Positions 1 through 5,785 are shown, counted from the first letter of the stretch. The stretch is DNA of 5,951 bases from Dehalococcoidia bacterium (GCA_030627025.1 DAOUSX010000079.1:1-5951); one strand, 5' to 3'. Notes: generated by a model from the sequence alone, not told the origin. Translations and numbers: made by a program.

Positions 1-27
1 ACCTCATATTCTAAACCCTCCCACAGA

Positions 28-43
28 AAAGACCGTGGTCTTT
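28..43. repeat. 16-bp palindrome AAAGACCGTGGTCTTT
   Basis: Two perfect 7-nt arms (28-34 and 37-43) flank a central GT. As RNA it would fold to a 6-bp stem with a CGTG loop. On the minus strand the hairpin lies about 120 nt past the regulator's stop codon and runs into a short T tract, so a weak terminator for the leftward genes is possible. A protein-binding operator for an unseen gene to the left is equally possible. No coding frame in 1-161 is convincing. Confidence 0.4.
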
Positions 44-100
44 CGGCATAGGTATGACCTGAATAGCAGTTTACTTTAAGATTATCCAACCCCACCCCCA

Positions 101-130
101 AGATTGCCACGCCTTCGGCTCGCAATGACA
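101..130 (-). repeat. REP-like palindromic repeat, copy 1
   Basis: This 30-nt stretch is the exact reverse complement of 1706-1735. It is itself imperfectly palindromic: ATTGC at 103-107 pairs with GCAAT at 122-126, and GCC at 111-113 pairs with GGC at 117-119 around a small loop. From memory, repeats reading GTCATTGCGAGCC...GGCAATC are scattered in many copies between genes of some anaerobic bacteria, including Chloroflexota. The exact pair and the fold are visible here; family membership is inferred. Confidence 0.75.
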
Positions 131-141
131 GGTGGCGGTTG

Positions 142-163
142 GATTGCCACGCCTGCAGCAATC
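142..163 (-). repeat. REP-like repeat, degenerate copy 2 at the regulator's stop codon
   Basis: The first 13 nt (GATTGCCACGCCT) match the start of copy 1; the sequence then diverges but still closes a hairpin, with GATTGC at 142-147 pairing with GCAATC at 158-163. The arm overlaps the TGA stop of the leftward regulator gene (162-164). The repeat therefore abuts the coding sequence and could act as a transcript-end hairpin for the leftward pair. Confidence 0.6.
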
Positions 164-968
164 AGGTGCTGATAGACCGCTTAATCCGTGCCAAAGCAAC
201 AATCTTATATTTCAGATTCTCTTCTTCCAGTCTTCGAAATACTTCTGAAACCGCATCTTCAGTACAAACTACCAGGAATGATTGTCCACAGGACACCGCC
301 TCCACCATCGCCTCCTTGACCCCATAGCGATAATCCGGCTTTACACCCATACTTTTTAGGGTAACCAGAGCCTCATTGCCGATAGCCCCGACCAGCCTGC
401 TTTTATCCAGCTCCGCCTTCAGTCGGGCAAAATCAACGTTCCGTGACCCTCCCTCCCGTACATCTGGTACCTTGCAAATAATTACCTCGCCCATCTCCAG
501 CTCTATTACCCCTTCTATCTGAGAGATGCCAACATCTTCACCTTTCCTAGCATCGAATGCAACTATTCCCTTCGCTGCTCCCCGGGCTAACTTGTTCGAG
601 GCAAATAACAAGCCGTCCTTCATATATAATGAAACTGGCTGACCACTGGATAAATTATCAGCAGCTATTGCCGTAGAAATCGATATATCGCTCACCACCT
701 TGTTCACAAATGAGCAATAGCTTTGCAACTGCCGCGCCATTTTCAAAATCCAGTCCACACCCTCTTTGGTCACCTGATACCTGGAGCGACCTTGAGAGGC
801 AAGCCAGCCATCGCTTATCAAATCTTTAACATACTCGGAGACCGCCTGCGGAGTGATATTTAACTTCCCAGCGATATTTTTCTGCTGTATATTCGGTTGA
901 CTTGCTGCTATTTCAAGCAATATCTGGAATTTGGTGGCTAGATTCTTACTCTGCAATATCTGTGCCAT
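162..968 (-). CDS. Winged-helix transcriptional regulator with uncharacterised C-terminal domain (archaeal COG1497-like)
   Basis: A 268-residue protein that probably binds DNA through an N-terminal winged helix (about residues 10-75). Helices around 28-52 include the recognition segment ITPQAVSEYVKDLISDGW, and a wing lies near 57-66 (QGRSRYQVTKEG). The remaining ~180 residues look like a mixed alpha/beta domain with a conserved-looking stretch around 192-236 (VGAIGNEAL, then KPDYRYGVKEAMVEA and FLVVCTED). This resembles a predicted regulator family I associate mainly with archaea (COG1497); the effector is unknown to me. Start: ATG at 966-968, 17 nt after the nth stop, with no Shine-Dalgarno but an extended -10 box 7 nt upstream, so it may be made from a leaderless mRNA as well as by read-through from nth. 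The TGA stop lies in a REP-like repeat. The DNA-binding call is firm; the family is moderate. Confidence 0.8.
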   Translation of the reverse strand: MAQILQSKNLATKFQILLEIAASQPNIQQKNIAGKLNITPQAVSEYVKDLISDGWLASQGRSRYQVTKEGVDWILKMARQLQSYCSFVNKVVSDISISTAIAADNLSSGQPVSLYMKDGLLFASNKLARGAAKGIVAFDARKGEDVGISQIEGVIELEMGEVIICKVPDVREGGSRNVDFARLKAELDKSRLVGAIGNEALVTLKSMGVKPDYRYGVKEAMVEAVSCGQSFLVVCTEDAVSEVFRRLEEENLKYKIVALARIKRSIST

Positions 969-975
969 GTCAAAA

Positions 976-984
976 ATTATACCA
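976..984 (-). promoter_or_regulatory. Extended -10 promoter for the winged-helix regulator
   Basis: On the minus strand this reads TGGTATAAT, a perfect TGn-TATAAT extended -10, in the gap between the nth stop and the regulator ATG (it starts 2 nt inside the gap). No good -35 is visible, which extended -10 promoters can tolerate. Only 7 nt separate TATAAT from the ATG, so transcription would start at or next to the first base of the start codon. That predicts a leaderless mRNA and lets the regulator be expressed independently of nth. Confidence 0.5.
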
Positions 985-985
985 C

Positions 986-1633
986 TTACCTTTCATGGGC
1001 GGACGAACTGGGGCAATCATTGCTCAATATACATCTATCACATTCGGGGTTTCTGGCATGGCATATCTTTCTACCGTGCTCTATCATGTGGATATGGAAT
1101 TGATAAACCTTTGATGGTGGGACCTGCTGTTGCAGCAGGTAGTGCGCCTTCTCTATCGATACTTTATCCTCAACCAGTCCCAGGCGTTTAGCTACCCGAA
1201 AAACATGAGTGTCCACTGGCAGGCAGGGATTACCCAGCGAAAAAAGCAACACGCAGTTAGCCGTCTTTTCTCCTACTCCGGGTAACCTCATCAAATAATC
1301 CTTAGCCTCAGATACATTCAACAAGCTAAGGAAGTCAAGGCTAATGCAACCGTGCTCTTTCTCAATTTCATTGAGTATCTGCTTTATCCTCACCGCCTTA
1401 ATTCTAGATAAGCCACCCACCCTGATGGCATAAGCGATATGTTCCACAGGAGCAGAGGCAATAGCCTGCCAACTACCAAAGGCAGACATCAATATATTGA
1501 AGGCACGCTTTGAATTTGTATCCGAGGTATTCTGAGAAAGTATGGTGCGCACCAGGCCAGCAAGCGGCTTCCCGTCAGGACGCCATTCGCGTTTGTCATA
1601 CTCCTTCTCCAGTAGCGCAATAATTCGCTCCAC
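986..1633 (-). CDS. nth: Endonuclease III-like DNA glycosylase/AP lyase with [4Fe-4S] cluster
   Basis: A 215-residue HhH-GPD protein of base-excision repair. It should remove oxidised pyrimidines and nick the resulting abasic site by beta-elimination. The helix-hairpin-helix is LMRLPGVGEKTANCVL (114-129), with the expected Schiff-base lysine at K123. The catalytic aspartate is D141 in VDTHVFRV. The C-terminal cluster ligands C191, C198, C201 and C207 fit the C-x6-C-x2-C-x5-C pattern exactly. The substrate-pocket segment reads LSQNTSDTNS (32-41), a variant common in archaeal and thermophile-type members, versus LSAQATD in E. coli Nth. Length is normal (E. coli Nth is about 211). Start is GTG at 1631-1633; an upstream ATG in the same area is closed by a stop. 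No Shine-Dalgarno is seen; a TAAAAT box lies 7 nt before the GTG. It leads a leftward pair with the winged-helix regulator. A sister specificity within HhH-GPD (thymine-mismatch or MutY-like) cannot be fully excluded. Confidence 0.93.
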   Translation of the reverse strand: MERIIALLEKEYDKREWRPDGKPLAGLVRTILSQNTSDTNSKRAFNILMSAFGSWQAIASAPVEHIAYAIRVGGLSRIKAVRIKQILNEIEKEHGCISLDFLSLLNVSEAKDYLMRLPGVGEKTANCVLLFSLGNPCLPVDTHVFRVAKRLGLVEDKVSIEKAHYLLQQQVPPSKVYQFHIHMIEHGRKICHARNPECDRCILSNDCPSSSAHER

Positions 1634-1640
1634 AATACTT

Positions 1641-1646
1641 ATTTTA
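1641..1646 (-). promoter_or_regulatory. Candidate -10 box for nth
   Basis: The minus strand reads TAAAAT (5 of 6 to TATAAT) exactly 7 nt before the GTG start of nth, the same spacing as for the regulator behind it. There is no clear -35 at 16-18 nt; a TTGGCA lies only 13 nt upstream, too close for a standard promoter. A weak, composition-driven call. Confidence 0.3.
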
Positions 1647-1667
1647 ACTCATATGTCTATGCCAAGT

Positions 1668-1702
1668 GCGCAATGACCCTTACCTGTCATTGCGCCCTTT
1701 TT
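1668..1702 (+). repeat. Perfect 10-bp hairpin followed by T5 (REP half-copy or terminator-like)
   Basis: GCGCAATGAC (1668-1677) and GTCATTGCGC (1686-1695) are perfect inverted arms around an 8-nt loop, followed by a T5 tract at 1698-1702. The arms share the GTCATTGCG core of the REP-like repeat that follows at 1706, so this is best read as part of the same repeat cluster. The stem plus T tract would also suit a rightward Rho-independent terminator, blocking antisense read-through from the nth region into gatB. Confidence 0.5.
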
Positions 1703-1705
1703 CAT

Positions 1706-1735
1706 TGTCATTGCGAGCCGAAGGCGTGGCAATCT
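1706..1735 (+). repeat. REP-like palindromic repeat, copy 3 (exact inverse of 101-130)
   Basis: Thirty nucleotides perfectly reverse-complementary to 101-130, so the nth/regulator pair is bracketed by an inverted repeat about 1.6 kb apart. The TGTCATTGCG core also occurs at 1685-1694, giving a short direct repeat. Translation through this element yields the spurious peptide CHCEPKAWQSQ, which is not part of GatB. Confidence 0.75.
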
Positions 1736-1745
1736 CAGCATAAAT

Positions 1746-1768
1746 CCCCCTCTTTCAAAGGGAGGGGG
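1746..1768. repeat. C/G-run hairpin element between REP-like repeat and gatB promoter
   Basis: CCCCCTC at 1746-1752 pairs with GAGGGGG across the TTTCAAAG centre, giving a strong 7-bp stem that sits 5 nt before the gatB -35 box. Elements of this kind (CCCCCTC...GAGGGGG next to GTCATTGCGAG repeats) look like a dispersed intergenic family rather than a site specific to this gene, but this is inference. It could also influence the adjoining promoter. Confidence 0.5.
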
Positions 1769-1773
1769 AATAT

Positions 1774-1802
1774 TTGCTACCAACCAGATAGGTTGCTATA
1801 CT
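1774..1802 (+). promoter_or_regulatory. Sigma70-type promoter of the gatB operon
   Basis: A -35 TTGCTA (1774-1779, 4 of 6) and a -10 TATACT (1797-1802, 5 of 6) are separated by the ideal 17 bp. Transcription would start near 1809, about 5 nt before the gatB ATG at 1814. This leaves no room for a Shine-Dalgarno, and none is seen. It supports 1814 over any upstream in-frame start, because an upstream start would lie before the promoter. Confidence 0.6.
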
Positions 1803-1813
1803 ACATTAGCCTT

Positions 1814-3250
1814 ATGGATTACGAAACTGTCATTGGTTTGGAAGTCCATGCTCAATTATTAACCAGGAGCAAGATGTTCTGCTCCTGCAGCACCGATTAT
1901 GTTGATGATCCACCCAACACTCATGTTTGCCCTATTTGCCTGGGTATGCCCGGCACGCTCCCGGTTATCAATAAGAAAGCGGTGGAATACACCATAATGA
2001 CGGCACTGGCTCTAAACTGCACCATTGCTGAATACAGTAAATTTGACCGTAAGAATTACTTCTACCCTGATATGATGAAAAACTATCAAATCTCCCAATA
2101 CGACGCCCCTATCGGGAGACAGGGTTGGCTGGGTATCAACAGCAATGGACACCATAGAAGAATCAATATCACCAGGGTCCACCTTGAGGAGGATGTGGCT
2201 AAATTGTTGCATAGGGAGAATTATAGCCTGGTGGATGTTAATCGCTCTGGAGTTCCACTAATGGAGACTGTCAGTGAGCCCGAAATCAGCTCCGCCGAGG
2301 AGGCACGAGACTACCTCATCAAATTACGCACTATCCTCCGCTATTTGGGAGTATCTACCGGCAATATGGAGGATGGCAGCTTCCGATGTGATGCTAATAT
2401 AAGCATCCGCCCGTCAGGCAGCAAGGAATTGCTGTCCAAGGTTGAGGTTAAGAACATGAACAGCTTTAAGGCAGTCTATCAAGCCTTGAAATATGAATCA
2501 GAAAGACAAAGAGAGGTCCTTGATAAAGGAGGCAAGCTGGTCCAGGAAACAAGAGGCTGGCTGGATGAAAAAGAGGTTACCGTTAGCCAAAGAAGCAAAG
2601 AATACGCTGATGATTATCGCTATTTCCCTGAACCTGACCTGCCCCCTTTGTTTCTCGATATAGCGTGGATAGAGGAAATTAAAGCAAAATTACCTGAATT
2701 ACCCGAAGCTAGAAAAGAGCGGGTCATGGCGCAATACGGCTTGCCTTTATATGACGCTAATATCTTAACAGGTTCCAAGGCAATGGCCGATTACTTCGAA
2801 GATTGCTTGAAGCTAACAAGCCTTAACAAGGCAAAAATGGTGAGCAATTGGCTGTTAGGCGATTTCAGTCGGTTGCTTAATGCTACCGATAGTGATATTG
2901 AAAATACCAGGATACACCCAAGCCTTCTGGTAGAAATGCTCGATTTAGTGGATAAAGGGACTATCAGTGGCCCTGTTGCCAAGGCGGTGTTTGAAGAAAT
3001 GTTTTATACTGGGAAGAAAGCCAGCGACATTGTGGCTGAAAGGAAACTAAGTCAAATCAGCGATGTCACCGAGCTAAGAACAATAGTGGAGCAGGTGCTT
3101 GCTAATAATGCCAAAGCGGTGGCAGACTATAGTGATGGCAAACAACAAGCTTTGACTTTTCTTACTGGACAGGTGATGAAAGCGACCAGGGGAGCAGCTA
3201 ACCCATCAGTGGTAACAAAAATCCTTATGCAACAGTTAGGAGGAGGATAA
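1814..3250 (+). CDS. gatB: Aspartyl/glutamyl-tRNA(Asn/Gln) amidotransferase subunit B
   Basis: GatB of the GatCAB complex, which converts misacylated Glu-tRNA(Gln) and/or Asp-tRNA(Asn) to the correct Gln or Asn form using ammonia passed from GatA. The 478-residue length is typical. With ATG 1814 the N-terminus reads MDYETVIGLEVHAQL, placing E10 and H12 where the family has them. Other hallmarks: a four-cysteine putative zinc site (C23, C25, C39, C42), KNYFYPDMMKNYQISQYD (80-97), HLEEDVAK (123-130), DVNRSGVPLMETVSEPE (141-157), then GNMEDGSFRCDANISIRP and DDYRYFPEPDLPPL. The C-terminal GatB/YqeY helical tail, which contacts tRNA, ends GQVMKATRGAANPSVV. The frame stays open upstream to an ATG at 1673, but those 47 codons translate the intergenic repeats and precede the promoter, so I reject them. 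gatC and gatA are not adjacent. The gene heads a rightward operon; its last codons carry the secG ribosome site. Confidence 0.96.
   Translation: MDYETVIGLEVHAQLLTRSKMFCSCSTDYVDDPPNTHVCPICLGMPGTLPVINKKAVEYTIMTALALNCTIAEYSKFDRKNYFYPDMMKNYQISQYDAPIGRQGWLGINSNGHHRRINITRVHLEEDVAKLLHRENYSLVDVNRSGVPLMETVSEPEISSAEEARDYLIKLRTILRYLGVSTGNMEDGSFRCDANISIRPSGSKELLSKVEVKNMNSFKAVYQALKYESERQREVLDKGGKLVQETRGWLDEKEVTVSQRSKEYADDYRYFPEPDLPPLFLDIAWIEEIKAKLPELPEARKERVMAQYGLPLYDANILTGSKAMADYFEDCLKLTSLNKAKMVSNWLLGDFSRLLNATDSDIENTRIHPSLLVEMLDLVDKGTISGPVAKAVFEEMFYTGKKASDIVAERKLSQISDVTELRTIVEQVLANNAKAVADYSDGKQQALTFLTGQVMKATRGAANPSVVTKILMQQLGGG
3238..3246 (+). promoter_or_regulatory. Strong Shine-Dalgarno for secG, inside the end of gatB
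   Basis: AGGAGGAGG ends 5 nt before the TTG at 3252 and encodes the final residues of GatB (LGGG). It fixes the unusual TTG as the secG start and implies translational coupling of gatB and secG. It is the best ribosome site in the window; the other starts have weak or no Shine-Dalgarno. Confidence 0.85.
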
Positions 3251-3251
3251 A

Positions 3252-3473
3252 TTGCCTACTTATCTTTGTGTTGCTCAACTGTTATTAGCTATAGCCTTAA
3301 TTGTCACTGTTTTTTTTCAACTACATGGTGGTGGCCTCGGGGGTATTTTTGGACAAGCTGACTCTGTTTACCGTTCGCGGCGAGGAGTGGAAAAAACCCT
3401 GCTTAACCTTACTATCATTTTAGTTATTGTTTTCATTGTCCTGGCAGTATTGATTGCTAGATCTCCTACATAA
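3252..3473 (+). CDS. secG: Preprotein translocase subunit SecG
   Basis: A 73-residue inner-membrane protein of the SecYEG channel, where it assists SecA-driven export. Two hydrophobic helices (about 4-23 and 51-69) flank the conserved cytoplasmic loop: FFQLHGGGLGGIFGQ (21-35), then SRRGVEKTLLNLT (42-54), matching the family pattern of a glycine-rich GGGLGG..FG followed by RRG.EK.L...T. Length is normal for small bacterial SecG. The start is TTG, supported by the strong Shine-Dalgarno 5 nt upstream and one base after the gatB stop. A run of eight T (3310-3317) lies in the first helix region, but the frame is intact. The next gene follows after 12 nt. Confidence 0.92.
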   Translation: MPTYLCVAQLLLAIALIVTVFFQLHGGGLGGIFGQADSVYRSRRGVEKTLLNLTIILVIVFIVLAVLIARSPT

Positions 3474-3485
3474 TTTAATCTTAAC

Positions 3486-4328
3486 GTGAACTCGGTAATA
3501 ACCTTGACCACCGACTTTGGTGCAGGTGATGCTTATGTTGCCGTTATGAAGGGCGTCATCTTGAGCACCAATCCTGAAGCTAACATCGTTGACATTACTC
3601 ACTCCGTCGAGCCCCAGAACGTTTACCAGGCCGCTTTCATCCTTGGTTACACCTATCGCTATTTCCCCAAGAAAACCGTCCACGTAGCTATTGTTGACCC
3701 TGGCGTAGGTAGTGAGCGGCGCGGAGTAATCCTGAAGACGCCTTCAGCTTTGTTTGTTGCCCCGGACAATGGTATCCTCAGCTATGTAATCGATGAATTG
3801 TCCTCAACCGAAGATTTAACAGCTCAATATTCTAAAGACCAGGACTTAGTAACTCTGGGAAAGGGTTTCGAAGCTGTAGCCATAACTGAGCCGCGCTTCT
3901 GGAGGCAGCCGGTTAGCACCACATTCCACGGAAGGGATATCTTCGCCCCCGTCGCCGCCGCACTGTCCCTCGACATATCACCCTATGAACTGGGGGAGAA
4001 AATAACCTCCCTTCAGGTTTTCCCCATCCCAAAGCCGCTCGTTGACTATCAAGGTAATCTAACGGGGACTGTTTTGTATGTTGACCACTTCGGCAACTTG
4101 ATTACCAACATCAAAAAGTCTGACCTGCCAGGCAAAGATATCCTTATCGAGGCAGCAGGGCGTCTCATCCAGGGTATAACTAATTACTATGCTGAAGGCG
4201 AAGAGTTGATGGCTATCATCGGCAGCAGCAGCTACCTGGAAATATCACTTAAAAACGGAAGCGCCGCTGACTTCCTCAATATGCGCACAGGAGATGAGGT
4301 AAAGGTAATACCGCAGGAAGAAGACTAG
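3486..4328 (+). CDS. S-adenosyl-L-methionine hydrolase (adenosine-forming), DUF62/SAM hydroxide adenosyltransferase
   Basis: A 280-residue soluble enzyme expected to hydrolyse SAM to adenosine and L-methionine by activating water at the 5' carbon. This is the fluorinase/chlorinase superfamily fold without halogenase activity. The N-terminal domain has TTDFGAGDAYVAVMKG (8-23), VDITHSVEPQNV (35-46), IVDPGVGSERRGV (69-81) and VAPDNG (91-96), then TFHGRDIFAPVAA (146-158). The Asp-Arg-His triad associated with water activation fits D71, R78 and H148. The C-terminal beta domain carries YVDHFGNLITNI (198-209). The start is GTG at 3486 with no Shine-Dalgarno; it gives the usual short lead before TDFG. 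Lying 12 nt after secG and 7 nt before the CoA synthetase subunit, it looks co-transcribed. Its physiological role (removing SAM, salvaging adenosine, or limiting methylation) is not established by the context. Confidence 0.93.
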   Translation: MNSVITLTTDFGAGDAYVAVMKGVILSTNPEANIVDITHSVEPQNVYQAAFILGYTYRYFPKKTVHVAIVDPGVGSERRGVILKTPSALFVAPDNGILSYVIDELSSTEDLTAQYSKDQDLVTLGKGFEAVAITEPRFWRQPVSTTFHGRDIFAPVAAALSLDISPYELGEKITSLQVFPIPKPLVDYQGNLTGTVLYVDHFGNLITNIKKSDLPGKDILIEAAGRLIQGITNYYAEGEELMAIIGSSSYLEISLKNGSAADFLNMRTGDEVKVIPQEED

Positions 4329-4335
4329 CCACGTC

Positions 4336-5733
4336 ATGAAGAAACCCGTTACCAACGATATTTTTTACCCCAGAACAGTGGCCTTGATCGGAATCTCGCC
4401 CGAAACTCTATTTTGGGCCCGTAACCTCTCTAATTTCCAGGGGAAAGTTTATGGAGTCAATCCACACCGATACGAAAATCTCGGCATAACGGTCTATCCT
4501 TCCCTATTTGACATCAATGATGAAATAGACCAGGCGATAGTAATGGTGCCCAACAGGATTGTTCCCCGAGTATTGGAGGATTGCGGTAAAAGGGGAGTGA
4601 AAGTTGTGACTGTCTTTACCTCCGGATTTTCGGAAATCCAAACTGAGGAGGGAAGGTTATTAGAAGCCAAAGCCGCGGAAATCGCCGAGAGATACGGCAT
4701 CATTCTAGTCGGTCCAAATTGCCTGGGCCTCTACAATTCTAGAATCGGGTTGAATTTTACCGGCGCGGATCTAGCCCGACATGAGGGAAATATTGCCTTC
4801 ATATCCCAGAGCGGAGGGTTAGCCCAGAACTTAACCGTCACCGGAAGAAGATATGGCGTGGAGATTTTAAAAGCGGTGAGCTGCGGTAACTCAGCACTTT
4901 ACGAGCCTGCTGACTTCCTCGATTTCTTCAAAGATGACGAGGAAACAAATTTGATCACCATGTATGTTGAAGGTGCAAAAGATGGCAAAAAGCTCCTCAA
5001 GTCACTTCAAGAGGCAAACAAAAGGAAGCCGGTGGTAATGTGGAAGGCCGGTAACACTGCTGAAGGGACCAGAGCTGCTGGGACACATACTGGCATCCTG
5101 ACCGGAACAGCGAATGTCTGGGAGGCAGTGATGAAACAAAGCAAGGTGGTAAAGGCAGAGGGTTTCCTCGATTTGATTTGCACCACGATGACATTCGCCT
5201 TTGGAAACTTAAAGGGATACAACCTCGGTGTTGTCAGCATAAGCGGGGGCCAAAGCGTGGAATATACCGATACCCTTTCTACCGCAGGACTGAAAATTCC
5301 GGTCTTATCCCGTGAAACACAAAGGACAATTGAATCAACAATGCCTAAAGTTGGCGTGAATACTAAGAATCCTGTGGATATGGCTGCCAGCTGGAGGGGA
5401 ATGGATACGCTCAACGGAGTTTTGAAGGCACTCGGCAAAGACAGCAATATCGATGGAATTGTGATAAGCATAGACGCTCACCGGGAAAAGATGCTTGAAC
5501 TTTTAGATGAAGGACGCATCAAGAAACTGACCACCACTATCATTGAGGCTAGGAACACCATAAATATTCCAATATTCGTGATCTTGACCGCCACAGCCGT
5601 GGAAGAGATTGCCTTGAATATCTTCGACGACTTTGTAAAGGCGAAGATACCCGTTTATAGAGACCCCAGAATAGCAGCAAATTGCATCAAAAAACTTGCT
5701 GATTACTGGGCCTGGCGGGAAAGCCTTAATTAA
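4336..5733 (+). CDS. ADP-forming acyl-CoA synthetase (acetate-CoA ligase), alpha subunit-like
   Basis: A 465-residue protein of the NDP-forming acyl-CoA synthetase/succinyl-CoA synthetase superfamily. These enzymes make ATP from ADP and phosphate while cleaving an acyl-CoA. The CoA-binding Rossmann domain (about 8-135) begins FYPRTVALIGIS and includes GKVYGVNPH and VGPNCLGLYNS (125-135). A ligase-CoA domain (about 150-290) holds IAFISQSGGL, VSCGNSALYEPADFLDFF, MYVEGAKDGKK and the phosphohistidine loop RAAGTHTGILTG with H251. A third domain (290-465) has VSISGGQSVEYTD and GVNTKNPVDMAA. Length matches the separate alpha subunit (~460) of archaeal two-subunit enzymes. The ATP-grasp beta part, about 230 residues, is not fused, and the next gene is an ArsR regulator. 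The glycine-rich loop after GIS looks about six residues shorter than usual. ATG start at 4336, 7 nt after the previous stop; only a distant AGGAAG precedes it. The acyl substrate cannot be read from sequence. Confidence 0.88.
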   Translation: MKKPVTNDIFYPRTVALIGISPETLFWARNLSNFQGKVYGVNPHRYENLGITVYPSLFDINDEIDQAIVMVPNRIVPRVLEDCGKRGVKVVTVFTSGFSEIQTEEGRLLEAKAAEIAERYGIILVGPNCLGLYNSRIGLNFTGADLARHEGNIAFISQSGGLAQNLTVTGRRYGVEILKAVSCGNSALYEPADFLDFFKDDEETNLITMYVEGAKDGKKLLKSLQEANKRKPVVMWKAGNTAEGTRAAGTHTGILTGTANVWEAVMKQSKVVKAEGFLDLICTTMTFAFGNLKGYNLGVVSISGGQSVEYTDTLSTAGLKIPVLSRETQRTIESTMPKVGVNTKNPVDMAASWRGMDTLNGVLKALGKDSNIDGIVISIDAHREKMLELLDEGRIKKLTTTIIEARNTINIPIFVILTATAVEEIALNIFDDFVKAKIPVYRDPRIAANCIKKLADYWAWRESLN

Positions 5734-5757
5734 AGTAGGCCAAGCGTCCCGCTCTCC

Positions 5758-5785
5758 TTGACAACTAAGATGTTAGTGGTAAAAT
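5758..5785 (+). promoter_or_regulatory. Strong promoter for the ArsR-family gene
   Basis: A perfect -35 TTGACA (5758-5763) is followed after 16 bp by TAAAAT (5780-5785, 5 of 6), which also has an extended -10 TG (TGGTAAAAT, 5777-5785). The predicted transcript start is near 5792, leaving about 39 nt before the ATG at 5831. It separates the regulator from the upstream operon, although no clear terminator is visible between 5734 and 5758. Confidence 0.7.

Noticed and set aside
101..163. Two close repeats as the beginning of a CRISPR array
   Set aside because: Only one full and one partial copy, no regular spacers, no cas genes; the palindromic core and inverted distant copy fit a REP-like element.
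139..327. Small rightward frame at the 3' end of the regulator gene
   Set aside because: It starts in the repeat and is antisense to the regulator's C-terminus; no motif or ribosome site.
902..1191. Two overlapping rightward frames across the nth/regulator junction
   Set aside because: They oppose two convincing leftward genes, show no protein motif, and one begins inside the winged-helix coding region.
1698..1702. T5 after the 1668-1695 hairpin as the terminator of a real rightward gene
   Set aside because: No rightward gene ends upstream; the stem shares its core with the repeat family, so it is listed as a repeat with only possible terminator activity.
1673..1813. Upstream ATG as the start of gatB
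   Set aside because: The extra 47 codons translate palindromic repeats, precede the promoter at 1774-1802 and move the conserved E10/H12 motif far from the N-terminus.
3310..3317. T8 tract in secG as a programmed frameshift or damaged gene
   Set aside because: The zero frame carries the complete SecG signature and both membrane helices; no alternative frame product makes sense.
5007..5471. Long open frame on the minus strand inside the CoA synthetase gene
   Set aside because: It is fully antisense to a gene with clear family motifs, has no recognisable domain and no ribosome site; a codon-composition shadow.
5723..5740. GCCT...AGGC inverted arms around the CoA synthetase stop as a terminator
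   Set aside because: Arms are only 4 nt, the loop is 10 nt and no T tract follows.
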